A DNA stretch of 64,000 nt, taken from NCBI GenBank assembly GCA_008032955.1, contig CP032046.1:372001-436000 (forward strand), written 5' to 3'. A program made the position numbers and the translations under genes. This DNA is from Helicobacter pylori (lineage in GTDB: Bacteria; Campylobacterota; Campylobacteria; Campylobacterales; Helicobacteraceae). Within the stretch, counting starts at the first letter, position 1, and each line of letters begins with the position of its first letter. Positions 36,713 to 47,959 of the stretch are shown here, piece by piece. The notes below the pieces were generated by a model. It did no database searches and was not told the DNA's origin. It worked only from the letters and a program-made list of their open reading frames with translations.

Positions 36713-36949
36713 TTAAGCTAGTTTATTGTCCTCAATATACTTCACCACATCGCCCACATTGACGATTTTTTCCGCTTGCTCATCAGGAATTTCAATGTTA
36801 AACTTTTCTTCTAACGCCATGATTAATTCCACGACATCTAAAGAGTCCGCACCCAAATCCTTCACAAATTCCGCCTCTGGCGTAACTTGAGCCGTATCCA
36901 CATTCAACTGCTCAGCAATAACTGCCTGAATATCTTCAAATAAAGCCAT
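36713..36949 (-). CDS. acpP: Acyl carrier protein
   Basis: The 78-residue acidic protein carries growing acyl chains on a 4'-phosphopantetheine arm. The attachment serine is in [16 protein letters not shown] (about residue 38). Size, charge and the helix pattern are typical of bacterial AcpP. GGGAG precedes the ATG (minus strand GGGAGTTTTAATT). It is between fabF and fabG, with a small unlisted ORF and a hairpin in the gap to fabG. Confidence 0.97.
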   Translation of the reverse strand: MALFEDIQAVIAEQLNVDTAQVTPEAEFVKDLGADSLDVVELIMALEEKFNIEIPDEQAEKIVNVGDVVKYIEDNKLA

Positions 36950-36992
36950 AATTAAAACTCCCTTGTTTTGTAAAAATTAAATCAACCATTCA

Positions 36993-37016
36993 TTGGAGCG
37001 TTTATTTTTGCTCCAA
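36993..37016. other. Stem-loop upstream of acpP
   Basis: TTGGAGC and GCTCCAA form a perfect 7-bp inverted repeat with a 10-base loop. On the minus strand it begins in the last codons of the 26-aa ORF and ends 43 bp before acpP. It might stabilise or separate the acpP message from the fabG message. Confidence 0.5.
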
Positions 37017-37082
37017 AACATCTAAAATCCTATACAACAAATAAATTACAATGAGAAACAATATTAAGTAAATAATCCCCAT
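37002..37082 (-). CDS. Putative 26-residue single-span membrane peptide between fabG and acpP
   Basis: The minus-strand ATG at 37082 opens a 26-codon ORF (MGIIYLILFLIVIYLLYRIL then six polar residues ending LEQK). It encodes one hydrophobic helix and a charged tail. AAAGAGG lies 10 bases upstream. A stem-loop overlaps its end. It fits a small membrane protein, but could also be an untranslated part of the fabG-acpP message. I assign no function; it does not resemble the AapA toxins I know. Confidence 0.45.
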   Translation of the reverse strand: MGIIYLILFLIVIYLLYRILDVLEQK

Positions 37083-37179
37083 TTGATAATAACCTCTTTG
37101 TTTTAGAATAACCTCATAATGTTAGCATGATTTTTGCTACTTACAAACTTTTATCGCTAAAAGAATCCTTTGTTTAGGA

Positions 37180-37922
37180 CTACATATAAAGTCCGCCATT
37201 GACTTTGAGAGTCTCCCCAGTGATGTAACTAGAGTGATCACTCAAAAGAAACGCTACCGCTTCTGCCACTTCCTTAGCAGACCCTAGCCTGTTTAAAGGA
37301 ATGTTTTTAACATAATCCGCTTTGAGTTCGTCTTTCAAATTAGCGTTCATGTCGGTTTCTATAAAGCCTGGCGTTACAGAGTTGAAACGAATATTCCTTA
37401 AAGCTCCCTCATAAGCAAAGGACTTGCTCATCGCAATCATCCCCCCTTACTCGCTGAGTAGTTTGTCTGCCCCATATTGCCTCTTTCACCAATGATAGAA
37501 GCGATATTAACCACGCTCCCAAAACGACTTTTACTCATCACCTTTAAAGCCTCTCTGCAACCTATAAAGGCTGAAGTGAGGTTATTGTCTATGACATGGT
37601 GAAAATCTTCTGTTTTCATTTTGATCGCTAATTTATCGCGCACCACACCGGCGTTATTCACCAAGTAAGACAAACCCCCATCGCTTTGGACAATGGTTTG
37701 TATCGCTTCAACAAAATCGCTTTCAGAAGTCGCATCAAATTTAATGACAGCCGCTTTATAACCTTTTTCTTCAAGCTCATTTTTCAAAGCGTCAGCCACT
37801 TCAGCATTACTGCGGTAATTGATCCAAACTTTCAGCCCCATAGAAGCGAGAGTCTTGGCGATTTCGGCCCCAATGCCTTTAGAAGCCCCAGTAATGAGAA
37901 CATTTTTCCCTGTGAATTGCAT
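37180..37922 (-). pseudogene. fabG: 3-oxoacyl-ACP reductase FabG, frameshifted in this sequence
   Basis: FabG reduces 3-oxoacyl-ACP with NADPH in fatty acid elongation. The first frame (37437-37922) has the cofactor motif TGASKGIGAEIAKTL, NNAG, and the catalytic Ser and YSASK Lys/Tyr pair, then stops after SASKGG. The second frame (37180-37440) continues with MIAMSKSFAYEG and ends GETLKVNGGLYM. Adding one G to the six-G run (plus-strand C run 37441-37446) joins them into 247 residues, the normal length. As FabG is expected to be essential and no second copy is seen here, a sequencing error is likely. Confidence 0.92.
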
Positions 37923-37960
37923 TATTCAATAATCCTTAAATTTTAAATTTGTTCAAGTTC

Positions 37961-38173
37961 TTATAGTCTTGATTCATAACGCCTTAACATGTAAAGACGC
38001 TTTAAGACCTTCTTTTTAGCGCTGATTTTTTGTTTTTTGCGTTTTTCAGTTTTAGACTCAAAGAACCTTCTAGCGCGGCATTCTGTTACCACTAGATTGC
38101 GATCGGTTTGCTTTTTGAATCTCCTGTAAGCTTCATCAAACGCATCGCTTTCTCTAACCTTAATCCCTGGCAT
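37961..38173 (-). CDS. rpsU: Ribosomal protein S21 (30S)
   Basis: The 70-residue basic protein starts [20 protein letters not shown] and has the typical [17 protein letters not shown] stretch. I choose the ATG at 38173 because GAGGTGAT lies before it and the sequence matches S21 from its first residue; a longer frame upstream adds 15 unrelated residues. S21 joins the 30S subunit near the anti-Shine-Dalgarno region. It sits upstream of fabG on the same strand (38-bp gap). Confidence 0.97.
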   Translation of the reverse strand: MPGIKVRESDAFDEAYRRFKKQTDRNLVVTECRARRFFESKTEKRKKQKISAKKKVLKRLYMLRRYESRL

Positions 38174-38273
38174 ACTGCTATCACCTCTTTTCCATAGCTT
38201 AAAATCATTGCTTAACAATGGCTACAAACGAAATAATATTATATAAGACAGATTAACCGATTGTCAAGAATTT

Positions 38274-39523
38274 TCACTTTTTTCTAGCGATTTTGTTAAT
38301 AAGGTTATAAGGATCAAAGGCAACCGTCATATACACTTGGTAAGATTCTGACCAAGGCAAGCTCCTATCAAAGCCTCCACGCATCGCATTAAGCACGAAA
38401 TTGATCCGAACAGACGCAAAGTCGTTTTTCCAATTGTAATAAAAATCAAAACGATTGTATAAATTGGCTTGAAAGAATGGCACGCCACGATAAATAGGCG
38501 TGGGGCAGTAAGAAGGCGTGCAATACATTTCAACATACTGGTATTGGTTATAAAAAGGCATTTCTGGGGTTTTGGCAAAATAAAATAAATTGTGTATGCC
38601 AAAACCTTTGTATTGGATCTCCACATCAAATTGCCCCCCACGCTATTCATAAAAGGCACATTTTTGTGGATTTGCCTTAATCGGCTTAATTCAGAAACCA
38701 TGCCAAAACTGGCATTGAGCTTTTCCATAAAGGGGGCGATGTCTAAAAGGCTTGTCCCTATGTAAGCGTTAAAATAAAGGCGATCCATAAGATAAATATT
38801 ATTATTGTCAATCGCTTTTTTTTCATTAAACTGCATGCCATCAGCCCCATTCAAAAGGTATTTGTCTTCGTTATGGAATAAGACAAAATACCCTCCAATA
38901 CCCAATAAATCCTTAAAGAAATTATAAGCGACAGAGCCGTTCATTTGAAACCTATCCATTGCATTCCCATAAGGGTTTCTCCCGAATTTACAAGTGTTAT
39001 AACAATTGCCTCCAAACCAATCTAACATGAATTCCGCATGCCCATAATAGGGTTTTGAAGGCGAATAATGGTTTTGAAACTGCAATAAAAACCCTCTAGC
39101 GTTGGGATCTATAAACCAATAATAAGGGGCAAAAATATTCAAACCATACCTCCCTAAGAGGTTTTTTCTAGGAAAGATGCCGCCATAAAAAGTAAAACGC
39201 TTCCCTCTAGCCTTATAATACATAGTAGGCCCCCAACGGTAGGGAAAATTAGTGCTGTAGTTATGGAAGTTTTGAAAAAAATACGCCCCCACAGTCAAGC
39301 TTTGCTCCACACCTCTTGTATAAAATTGGATCCCAAAATTTGGAGTCAAACGGGTTTTAAGATTGGTGTTAGTATTGACCCAATAAGGCGTTGAGCCTTC
39401 ATGATCCATGATAAACATATTAAAACCCAGATTATATTTAAAAATATTCCAATCAAAAGCATGCGAATTAACGGCTAGCAAACAGACTAGAGAAGAACGT
39501 TTTAAAAAGGTGTTTATTGCCAC
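38274..39523 (-). pseudogene. Probable exported envelope (beta-rich) protein, frameshifted in this sequence
   Basis: The first frame (from 39523) has a signal peptide (SSLVCLLAVNSHA, cleavage near residue 22) and an aromatic-rich body with alternating polar and aromatic residues (FGIQFYTRGVEQSLTVGAYFFQNFHNY), suggesting an outer membrane beta barrel. After MNSVGG it goes out of frame. Adding one G to the six-G run (plus-strand C run 38634-38639) continues as QFDVEIQYKGFGIHNLFYF to the stop at 38274, 416 residues in all. Gene order matches the hypothetical HP0563. The terminal residue is not the Phe usual for porins, so the barrel idea is tentative. Confidence 0.7.
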
Positions 39524-39644
39524 TTGTTACCCCTATGTCATCATTTTTTTGATAAAAAAGCTTATCTTGTAACAAATGGGTATTCTAGCACATCTAAAAA
39601 TATTTTTCTTTAGATTTAATATTAAAATAGCGCTTATTTCATGT

Positions 39645-39672
39645 TAGAATAGCCGTTATGATGTTACAACAT
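39645..39672 (+). promoter_or_regulatory. Promoter and possible operator of the small RHH gene
   Basis: TTAGAAT gives a -10 at 39645-39650. The inverted repeat ATGTT-AC-AACAT at 39661-39672 overlaps the start of transcription. A small DNA-binding protein encoded immediately downstream could bind here to control itself; this is inference from position. Confidence 0.4.
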
Positions 39673-39695
39673 ACTAACTAAAAAAGGAAATTTTA

Positions 39696-39941
39696 ATGGA
39701 ATTAGGAAATAAAAATATAAAACCCGGTCGTAAGCGTGTCGCTGTAGATGAGTTGAAACGCAATTTTTCAGTGACTTTTTATCTCTCTAAAGAAGAGCAT
39801 GATGTTTTGAGACGCTTGGCTGACGAAGAAGTAGAAAGCGTCAATTCTTTTGTCAAACGCCACATTTTAAAAACGATCATTTACAAAAAAGGCACTAACC
39901 AAGATTCTTCTATCAATTGTGATTCTTCTAGTAGGCTTTAA
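39696..39941 (+). CDS. Small ribbon-helix-helix-type DNA-binding protein
   Basis: The 81-residue protein has a basic N-terminus (KPGRKRVAVDELKRN), a beta-strand-like segment NFSVTFYLSKEE and two helices (HDVLRRLADEEVESVNSFVKRHILKTII). This is the layout of ribbon-helix-helix regulators, which bind DNA through a paired beta strand. The position matches HP0564. AAGGAAA lies before the ATG, and a short palindrome sits at the promoter. Family assignment is from the pattern, and the target genes are unknown. Confidence 0.65.
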   Translation: MELGNKNIKPGRKRVAVDELKRNFSVTFYLSKEEHDVLRRLADEEVESVNSFVKRHILKTIIYKKGTNQDSSINCDSSSRL

Positions 39942-39964
39942 GCCTACTTTAAGGTATTCGCTCT

Positions 39965-40612
39965 TTAAGAGCAACACCCGCTAGAGCATTTAGTTTTAAT
40001 CCCTACCGATGAGCGATCCATTAAGCAAAGCCCTTTACCCTCCAAATAGCGTTTCGCATCAAATCCGGCCACAAACAAGCCTCCAGCAAACAACGCCAAG
40101 TCTTTAACCACTAGCCTTCCAGCCCCAGAAAGCCATGGGAAATGCTGATTGACAAACACTTCTGGCGTTGTGAATAAAAAAGATAGGGTGGTGATCGTCA
40201 TTCCGGCGACAAGTAAGCCCCCAATCACGCCCATTAAAGGCATCCAAAGCCCCAAAAGCACCAAAATGCCTAGGATCATGATCGTAATCCCTAAACCTTC
40301 AGCCACTAAATAAGTGCGGTTTTCTTTATGCCATTCTTTGTTTTCAATGATTTTAGGGTTATCTTGCATTTCTTCTTGCATGGATTGGGATTCAGACATT
40401 TTGTGTTGTTTGTATGCGGGCTTTTCAAATTTATACATGAAAGAAAAGAAAGGGGAATTAGCCACAAAAGGAGCGATCCCTTCGGCTTCATACGGCACAA
40501 ACTTAAGCCCTCCAATCCAAATAAAAATGATGAAAATAGCTATATGCATCAAATAGCCGCCTAGATTCTGGAGTTTTGTAATCACTTCAAGCAATGATTT
40601 TAACGCTTGCAT
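39965..40612 (-). CDS. DUF417 (YkgB/RclC-like) inner membrane protein
   Basis: This 215-residue protein has four hydrophobic segments: about 20-37 (GYLMHIAIFIIFIWIGGL), 105-125 (GLGITIMILGILVLLGLW), 128-146 and 172-186. It has the family phrase IGGLKFVPYEAEGIAPFVANSPF near the N-terminus. In other bacteria the family is linked to reactive chlorine or oxidative stress. A charged insert (KMSESQSMQEEMQDN) and a Cys-rich tail (KCSSGCCS) are notable and might bind metal. It is monocistronic and converges with the RHH gene. Confidence 0.8.
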   Translation of the reverse strand: MQALKSLLEVITKLQNLGGYLMHIAIFIIFIWIGGLKFVPYEAEGIAPFVANSPFFSFMYKFEKPAYKQHKMSESQSMQEEMQDNPKIIENKEWHKENRTYLVAEGLGITIMILGILVLLGLWMPLMGVIGGLLVAGMTITTLSFLFTTPEVFVNQHFPWLSGAGRLVVKDLALFAGGLFVAGFDAKRYLEGKGLCLMDRSSVGIKTKCSSGCCS

Positions 40613-40718
40613 GGTTTTATTCCTTTAGGATATTTTTTATATTGCTAAAAACAGCTCGCAAATGATAGCGCATTATGTTTAATTACGACAAAATCATTAC
40701 CATTATAAGAAATAATGA

Positions 40719-41540
40719 TCAAAAACACCCATTTTCAAAAACCCTCATGCCTAAAACACTCATGCCAATATAACGAACCGCGCCTTTATAAAAAATTCCA
40801 TCATTTTTTAAAGAAAGCTCTAAAGATTCGTTACTTTTAGGGATGAGAGTGGCTTTTTTAGGCGTGTTATAAAAAATGCGTGCGGCGATAAAAACCGCTG
40901 CCATGCCTGTCCCGCAAGCTAGCGTGAAATCTTCAACCCCTCTTTCATAAGTTTGTAAAAAAATCGTCTCTTTATTTTCTATAAAAGCGATATTAATGTT
41001 AGCGTTAAATTCATGCCTTAAAGCCCTTAATTCCAGCGTGTTAAGGGAATTTAACCACTCTTTATTTTTCACAAACCCCACTAAATGCGGCACTCCTGTA
41101 TTGATGAGATAGAACATAGGGATATTTTCTAAAACGCTGTTATTAGTAAAAAATTTTTTGCATCTTAAATTGGGTATGGTGTCTAGGATTTCGTAGTTAC
41201 CGAGATTGCTCTCTACGATGTTGGGTTCTTCTATACGGATAGAAATCTCTCTTTTTCCGGCTAAAAAAACATGCTCTTTAGGGGCTATATTATGCTGGTA
41301 GGCAAATAACCCCACGCAACGGCTCGCATTCCCACACATGCCAGCTTTAGAGCCGTCTGAATTGTAAAAATCCCATTCGTAGTCATAATCTTTACTTGGT
41401 AAGACGACCACAAGCCCATCAGCCCCAAAACCCTCATGCCTATGGCACACCTGTTGGGCTAAATTGGAAAAATCTTTTTTTTTGAAACTTTGAGCGATTA
41501 AAAAATCATTCCCGCTCCCTGAATATTTGTAAAACACCAT
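40719..41540 (-). CDS. dapF: Diaminopimelate epimerase
   Basis: The 273-residue enzyme turns LL- into meso-diaminopimelate for lysine and peptidoglycan synthesis. Both active-site cysteines are seen: [14 protein letters not shown] (~residue 70) and [13 protein letters not shown] (~residue 210). The N-terminal YSGSGNDF is the family signature. Length is normal. The gene stands alone on the minus strand, divergent from the PerM family gene. Confidence 0.96.
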   Translation of the reverse strand: MVFYKYSGSGNDFLIAQSFKKKDFSNLAQQVCHRHEGFGADGLVVVLPSKDYDYEWDFYNSDGSKAGMCGNASRCVGLFAYQHNIAPKEHVFLAGKREISIRIEEPNIVESNLGNYEILDTIPNLRCKKFFTNNSVLENIPMFYLINTGVPHLVGFVKNKEWLNSLNTLELRALRHEFNANINIAFIENKETIFLQTYERGVEDFTLACGTGMAAVFIAARIFYNTPKKATLIPKSNESLELSLKNDGIFYKGAVRYIGMSVLGMRVFENGCF

Positions 41541-41654
41541 TAATGCAAGCCTTTTTGATTTTAATTATAAGTTAAAAGAGGTTTTTTATCCTTAAAAGAG
41601 CGTTTTTTAGCTAACATTTGATAATTTTTGGTTCAGTTTAATGGGGATAATTTC

Positions 41655-42701
41655 ATGAAAGCTCAGTATTTCTTTTGGATTCTTTTTTTGATTGGTTTTT
41701 ATTGGATGATCTATTTGTATCAAGATTTTTTAATGGATGCATTGATCGCTGGGCTTTTGTGCGTGGGGTTTTTTCAAGTGAAAGTTTTTTTAGATAAGCG
41801 TTTTTTCAATGTTGTCAGTTCGTTTTTATGCGTTTTAATTTTAGCGAGCGTTTTGATCGTGCCGTTATATTTTATTGTTTATAAAAGTTCTAATATCATT
41901 TTTGAAATCAATTTTGAAAAATTTTCAGCCCTAATCAAATGGCTTAAGGGGACAATCACCGAAAATTTGTCGCATTTTCCTGCCATTCATGATGGAGTGA
42001 GCAAGTTTTTAGAAAATTTTAGCGCCGCTTCCATCACGGGTTATTTGTTGAAAATAAGCAGCTATGTGGGAAGATACAGCTTGAAACTCATTACAGACGC
42101 TTTGTTTATCTTGGGGCTGTTGTTTTTCTTTTTTTATTACGGGGAGAGATTTTATCGTTATTTTTTAGGGGTCTTGCCTCTTGGAATGAATCAAAGCAAA
42201 AAGATTTTTGAAGAAGTGGCTGGGATTTTACGCATCGTGCTTTTAACTTCTCTCATCACGGTTATTTTAGAGGGCGTGGCGTTTGGGGTGATGATCGTAT
42301 GGTTTGGGCATGACGGCTGGTCTTTAGGGATTTTATACGGCCTAGCGTCTTTGGTGCCGGCTGTTGGGGGGGCTTTGATTTGGATCCCTATAGCGATTTA
42401 TGAGCTTTATCATGGGAATGTGAATGAGGCTATTTTTATCGCTTTGTATTCCATTTTATTGATTAGCGTGTTGATTGATAGCGTGATCAAGCCAATTTTA
42501 ATCGTCTTCATCAAAAAAAGAATCTTTAAAACCACCCTTAAAATCAATGAAATGTTGATTTTCTTTTCTATGATTGCTGGGATTTCACAATTTGGTTTTT
42601 GGGGGATCATTGTAGGGCCTACTATCACGGCGTTTTTTATTGCGTTATTGCGATTGTATGAAAATTACTTTATCCAAAACGATCAAAAAGCATGCGAATG
42701 A
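41655..42701 (+). CDS. AI-2E/PerM family membrane protein
   Basis: From the ATG at 41655 (GGGGAT upstream) this is a 348-residue protein; a TTG nine codons earlier is less likely. It has about seven or eight membrane segments and the family pattern of an N-terminal hydrophobic pair, a soluble stretch with amphipathic helices (~75-140), and a C-terminal block with LGILYGLASLVPAVGGALIW and GFWGIIVGPTITAFFIALL. Members include TqsA and PerM; the substrate is not known. A seven-G run at 42366-42372 is intact. No partner gene is next to it. Confidence 0.85.
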   Translation: MKAQYFFWILFLIGFYWMIYLYQDFLMDALIAGLLCVGFFQVKVFLDKRFFNVVSSFLCVLILASVLIVPLYFIVYKSSNIIFEINFEKFSALIKWLKGTITENLSHFPAIHDGVSKFLENFSAASITGYLLKISSYVGRYSLKLITDALFILGLLFFFFYYGERFYRYFLGVLPLGMNQSKKIFEEVAGILRIVLLTSLITVILEGVAFGVMIVWFGHDGWSLGILYGLASLVPAVGGALIWIPIAIYELYHGNVNEAIFIALYSILLISVLIDSVIKPILIVFIKKRIFKTTLKINEMLIFFSMIAGISQFGFWGIIVGPTITAFFIALLRLYENYFIQNDQKACE

Positions 42702-42844
42702 TATAAGCCCTATGGCTCAAAACGAAATTTTTAAAAATGATATATAAGAGTGAGTTATAGAAATAACCATTCTTATGAAGAATTTTCAAACACCTCATTC
42801 AATGCGAACGCAAATTTAAACCCATATCTTAATAGATACAAATT

Positions 42845-43717
42845 TTATTTTTTATAACGAATGAGAGGGTAGGAACAGTTTTTGCATAAAAGTTCTAGTG
42901 TTTCGCCCTTTAAAAAATGGGTTTTGATGGCCATAGCTTTTTGACTCTTTAAAACATCTTTTAAGGGCGTATGGTTTAAATCGCCAAGGTTGATATGAGC
43001 TTGCGTGTCCATGCAGCACGGCACGACAACGCCATTAGATAAAATAGCGACTTGCTTGATCAAGCCGTAACAATAGGGGATTTTTGATTCTTGGTTTAAA
43101 GGATTTGGGGCGTTCAAATTCGGCCATTTAAAGGTCTTTTGGATATTCAAAAAACTTTTTTTAAACAAACGAACGCGGCCTTGCGATTTTAAACCCTCTA
43201 AAGAAACGCATTCAAAGCTTTCTAAAAAAGGCTTGATCAAATTCTGGTGTTTGTCAAGGGTGCTGTCTTGAATGCGTAAATTCAAAAACACTTCGCTATT
43301 TTTTTCAAATTTATAGTGGCAAAATTCTAAAATTTTTTGGATATAGCGGTGCTGGTTGATTTTGTTATGATTGTCTAGCCCCGCGTCTAAAGAAATAGAG
43401 ATTTGATAGATCACATCTTGTAAAAGCGTCTCAAAATCGTGCAAATACACCCCGCTAGTAACCAAATCCACTTTCAAAGAAAAGCGTTTAGCGGTGCTTA
43501 AATAGCGGTTTAAATTTTTGAGCTTGCAAGGATCGCCTAAGACATGCAAGGTGATCATTTGGGTTAAGGGGGCCACTTCTTTACAAACTTTTTCAAATAA
43601 TTCTAAAGGCATCACGCCTCTGATATTTTTAGGGTTAGGGCAAAAACTGCATTGCAACCCGCAAATATCGCTTAACTCTATATAGATTTTTTTAAAAAGT
43701 TTCTTGTTGGGTGTCAA
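42845..43717 (-). CDS. Radical SAM protein with C-terminal SPASM-like cysteines
   Basis: The 290-residue protein has the radical SAM cluster motif CX3CX2C (CGLQCSFC, residues ~19-26), a GxP-like region (HVLGDPCKLKNL) and C-terminal Cys clusters (PYCYGL, PCCMDTQ, LCKNCSY) typical of a SPASM or twitch domain with extra FeS clusters. Such enzymes modify peptides or tRNA and enzymes. The substrate is unknown and no precursor peptide is visible beside it. It is the 3'-most gene of the long minus-strand run, 29 bp after ychF. Confidence 0.85.
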   Translation of the reverse strand: MTPNKKLFKKIYIELSDICGLQCSFCPNPKNIRGVMPLELFEKVCKEVAPLTQMITLHVLGDPCKLKNLNRYLSTAKRFSLKVDLVTSGVYLHDFETLLQDVIYQISISLDAGLDNHNKINQHRYIQKILEFCHYKFEKNSEVFLNLRIQDSTLDKHQNLIKPFLESFECVSLEGLKSQGRVRLFKKSFLNIQKTFKWPNLNAPNPLNQESKIPYCYGLIKQVAILSNGVVVPCCMDTQAHINLGDLNHTPLKDVLKSQKAMAIKTHFLKGETLELLCKNCSYPLIRYKK

Positions 43718-43746
43718 TTCTTATGAGAAACTAGCAATAAGACAGA

Positions 43747-44847
43747 CTAGACATTGAAGCGAAAATGCAACACATCGCCATCTTGAACGATATAATCCTT
43801 ACCTTCAATGCGTAACGCTCCCTTTTCTTTCGCGCCGGCTTCGCCATTATAAGCGATAAAGTCATCATAACTGATGGTTTCAGCTCTGATAAAGCCTTTT
43901 TCAAAATCCTTATGGATCACCCCAGCAGCCATAGGCGCACTAGAGCCTTTTTTAATCGTCCATGATCGCACTTCCTTGACTCCAGCGGTAAAATAATTGA
44001 TCAAGCCTAATTCCTTAAAACTCAAACGAATGGTTTTTTCTAGCCCGCTTTCTTCTACGCCCAAACTTTGCAAAAATTCTTTGACTTCATCTCCACTCAT
44101 AGAAACCATTTCTTCTTCCAATTTAGCGCACAAGGCAACAAACTCGCTATTTTGGGCTTTCGCATGGTTTTTGACTTTTTTGGCATGCTCATTGAGAGCA
44201 CTTAAATCTTCTTCGCCCACATTAGCGACATAGATCATTTTTTTATGAGATAAAAAACGCAATTCCTTGTCCAATTCTAAAAAAGCCTCGCTTGTATTCA
44301 AGGGAAAAGTTTTCGCCGGCTTTAATTCTTCTAAATGCGTTTTTAAACTCAAAGCACATTCTAAAAGATTTTTAGCGTCTTTTGAGCTTTTTAGGGCTTT
44401 TTGCAAGCGATCGATCCTTTTGTCTAAAGTGGCAATATCCGCTAAAATCAACTCCAATTCAATGGTCTCTATATCATTTAGGGGATCAATTTTATCGTTC
44501 ACATGCGTGATATTGTCATCTTCAAAACAGCGCACCACTTGCAAGATCACTTCGCATTCCTTGATATTGGCTAAAAACTGATTGCCTAAACCCTCCCCCT
44601 TGCTCGCTCCCTTAATCAATCCGGCAATATCCACAAATTCCACCACAGAATGCAAAATGCGTTCAGGCTTTACGATTTGAGCCAACGCATCAAGCCGCCT
44701 ATCAGGCACATTCACAATGGCTTTATTGGGTTCAATGGTGCAAAAAGGGTAGTTCGCGCTCTCTGCGTTTTGGGTTTTAGTGAGCGCGTTAAAGGTGCTG
44801 GATTTGCCCACATTAGGCAAACCCACAATGCCTACAGACAAGCCCAT
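43747..44847 (-). CDS. ychF: Ribosome-binding ATPase YchF
   Basis: This 366-residue P-loop protein of the OBG family hydrolyses ATP and binds ribosomes. The N-terminal P-loop GLPNVGKSSTFNALT, DIAGLIKGASKGEGLGNQFL and the C-terminal TGS domain (GVKEVRSWTIKKGSSAPMAAG, EGKDYIVQDGDVLHFRFNV) are all present. Length is normal. Its ATG lies 1 bp after the pepA stop codon, so the two are cotranscribed. Confidence 0.97.
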   Translation of the reverse strand: MGLSVGIVGLPNVGKSSTFNALTKTQNAESANYPFCTIEPNKAIVNVPDRRLDALAQIVKPERILHSVVEFVDIAGLIKGASKGEGLGNQFLANIKECEVILQVVRCFEDDNITHVNDKIDPLNDIETIELELILADIATLDKRIDRLQKALKSSKDAKNLLECALSLKTHLEELKPAKTFPLNTSEAFLELDKELRFLSHKKMIYVANVGEEDLSALNEHAKKVKNHAKAQNSEFVALCAKLEEEMVSMSGDEVKEFLQSLGVEESGLEKTIRLSFKELGLINYFTAGVKEVRSWTIKKGSSAPMAAGVIHKDFEKGFIRAETISYDDFIAYNGEAGAKEKGALRIEGKDYIVQDGDVLHFRFNV

Positions 44848-44848
44848 T

Positions 44849-46965
<2,117 letters not shown>

Positions 46966-46979
46966 AACTCACCCTTATC

Positions 46980-47519
46980 CTAGCACTCTAACAAACAAAA
47001 AGTCTTCACTCGTTCTTCTAAAAGTTGGATACCCGGTAATTCTTTTAACCCTATCAAAAAGCATGCTTCTACGCATTCAGCTTGTAGGGCTTTGATAAGC
47101 TCAAGGCTCGCTAAAGCTGTGCCTCCAGTGGCTAATAAATCATCAATCAACACCACCCTTACCCCCTTAATTCCCCTAAAAGCGTCAGAGTGGATTTCTA
47201 TGCTATCGCTCCCGTATTCTAGACTGTAGCTTTGAGACAAGGTGTGCGCGGGGAGTTTGCCCTTTTTCCTAACAGGCACAAAACCCACCCCAAGCGCATA
47301 AGCTAAAGCAGAGCCTAAAATAAACCCTCTCGCTTCAATGCCCACGATAAAGTCTATATTGAGAGCGAGATAGCGTTTTTTGAGCGCGTCAATGAGTTTG
47401 TTAAAAAGTTTAGGGTAGTTGAGTAGCGTGGTAATGTCTTTGAATAAAATCCCTTTTTTAGGGTAATCTTTCACTTCTCTGATGCTTTGTAAAAGTTCTT
47501 CTTTGAGCGTTTCATTCAT
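46980..47519 (-). CDS. apt: Adenine phosphoribosyltransferase
   Basis: This 179-residue enzyme salvages adenine by making AMP from adenine and PRPP. The PRPP-binding motif VVLIDDLLATGGTALAS is present, along with FKDITTLLNYP and GIEARGFILGSALAYALG typical of Apt. Length is normal. It is followed by the DedA gene after 14 bp. Confidence 0.96.
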   Translation of the reverse strand: MNETLKEELLQSIREVKDYPKKGILFKDITTLLNYPKLFNKLIDALKKRYLALNIDFIVGIEARGFILGSALAYALGVGFVPVRKKGKLPAHTLSQSYSLEYGSDSIEIHSDAFRGIKGVRVVLIDDLLATGGTALASLELIKALQAECVEACFLIGLKELPGIQLLEERVKTFCLLEC

Positions 47520-47576
47520 TTTAATATCCTCTAATATAACGGATTGGTTGTAGAATTTTGATTTATTATAGCGTTT

Positions 47577-47909
47577 TTAAAGGAGAGCTTCTATTTTTTG
47601 CTCCAATTCTTTAATACGATTTTTATATTTATCCGATTCGCCTTTGTATTCAGAATTGCGCTGTTTAAGGGCTTTCAGTTCTGTTTTTAACGAGCTCATT
47701 TCTTGGGTAAGAATATCAATATTACCCAAAGCTCTTTGGAGTTGCAATTGGTGTTTTTGGATCAAAATTTCAGCTTCTTGTAGGGTGAGCTTCATGGACG
47801 CGTTGGCGCGTTCTTGCCGTTTAGCCACGGTTTTAAAAAAGAAGGTGCGCACGCCCATATAAAGGATAAAAACAACAGCGATAGTGATGATAAACCATTG
47901 GGTAAACAT
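47577..47909 (-). CDS. Single-span membrane protein with coiled coil, function unknown
   Basis: The 110-residue protein has one N-terminal membrane segment (WFIITIAVVFILYMGVRTFFF) followed by an ~85-residue charged coiled coil (LQEAEILIQKHQLQLQRAL ... KNRIKELEQKIEALL). This layout is like small FtsB- or YhcB-like envelope proteins, but no specific family is recognised. It lies between rpiB and apt on the same strand. Confidence 0.75.
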   Translation of the reverse strand: MFTQWFIITIAVVFILYMGVRTFFFKTVAKRQERANASMKLTLQEAEILIQKHQLQLQRALGNIDILTQEMSSLKTELKALKQRNSEYKGESDKYKNRIKELEQKIEALL

Positions 47910-47959
47910 TCTATTAAAATATCCTTTTAGCGAAACGATGCAATTATACTATATTAGCC

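Noticed and set aside
38327..38620. C-terminal 90 residues of the longer envelope ORF as written
   Set aside because: They are out-of-frame sequence after the G run; the other frame continues the aromatic beta-rich pattern.
40306..40564. Three small ORFs within the DUF417 gene
   Set aside because: All are alternative-frame shadows of the same stretch.
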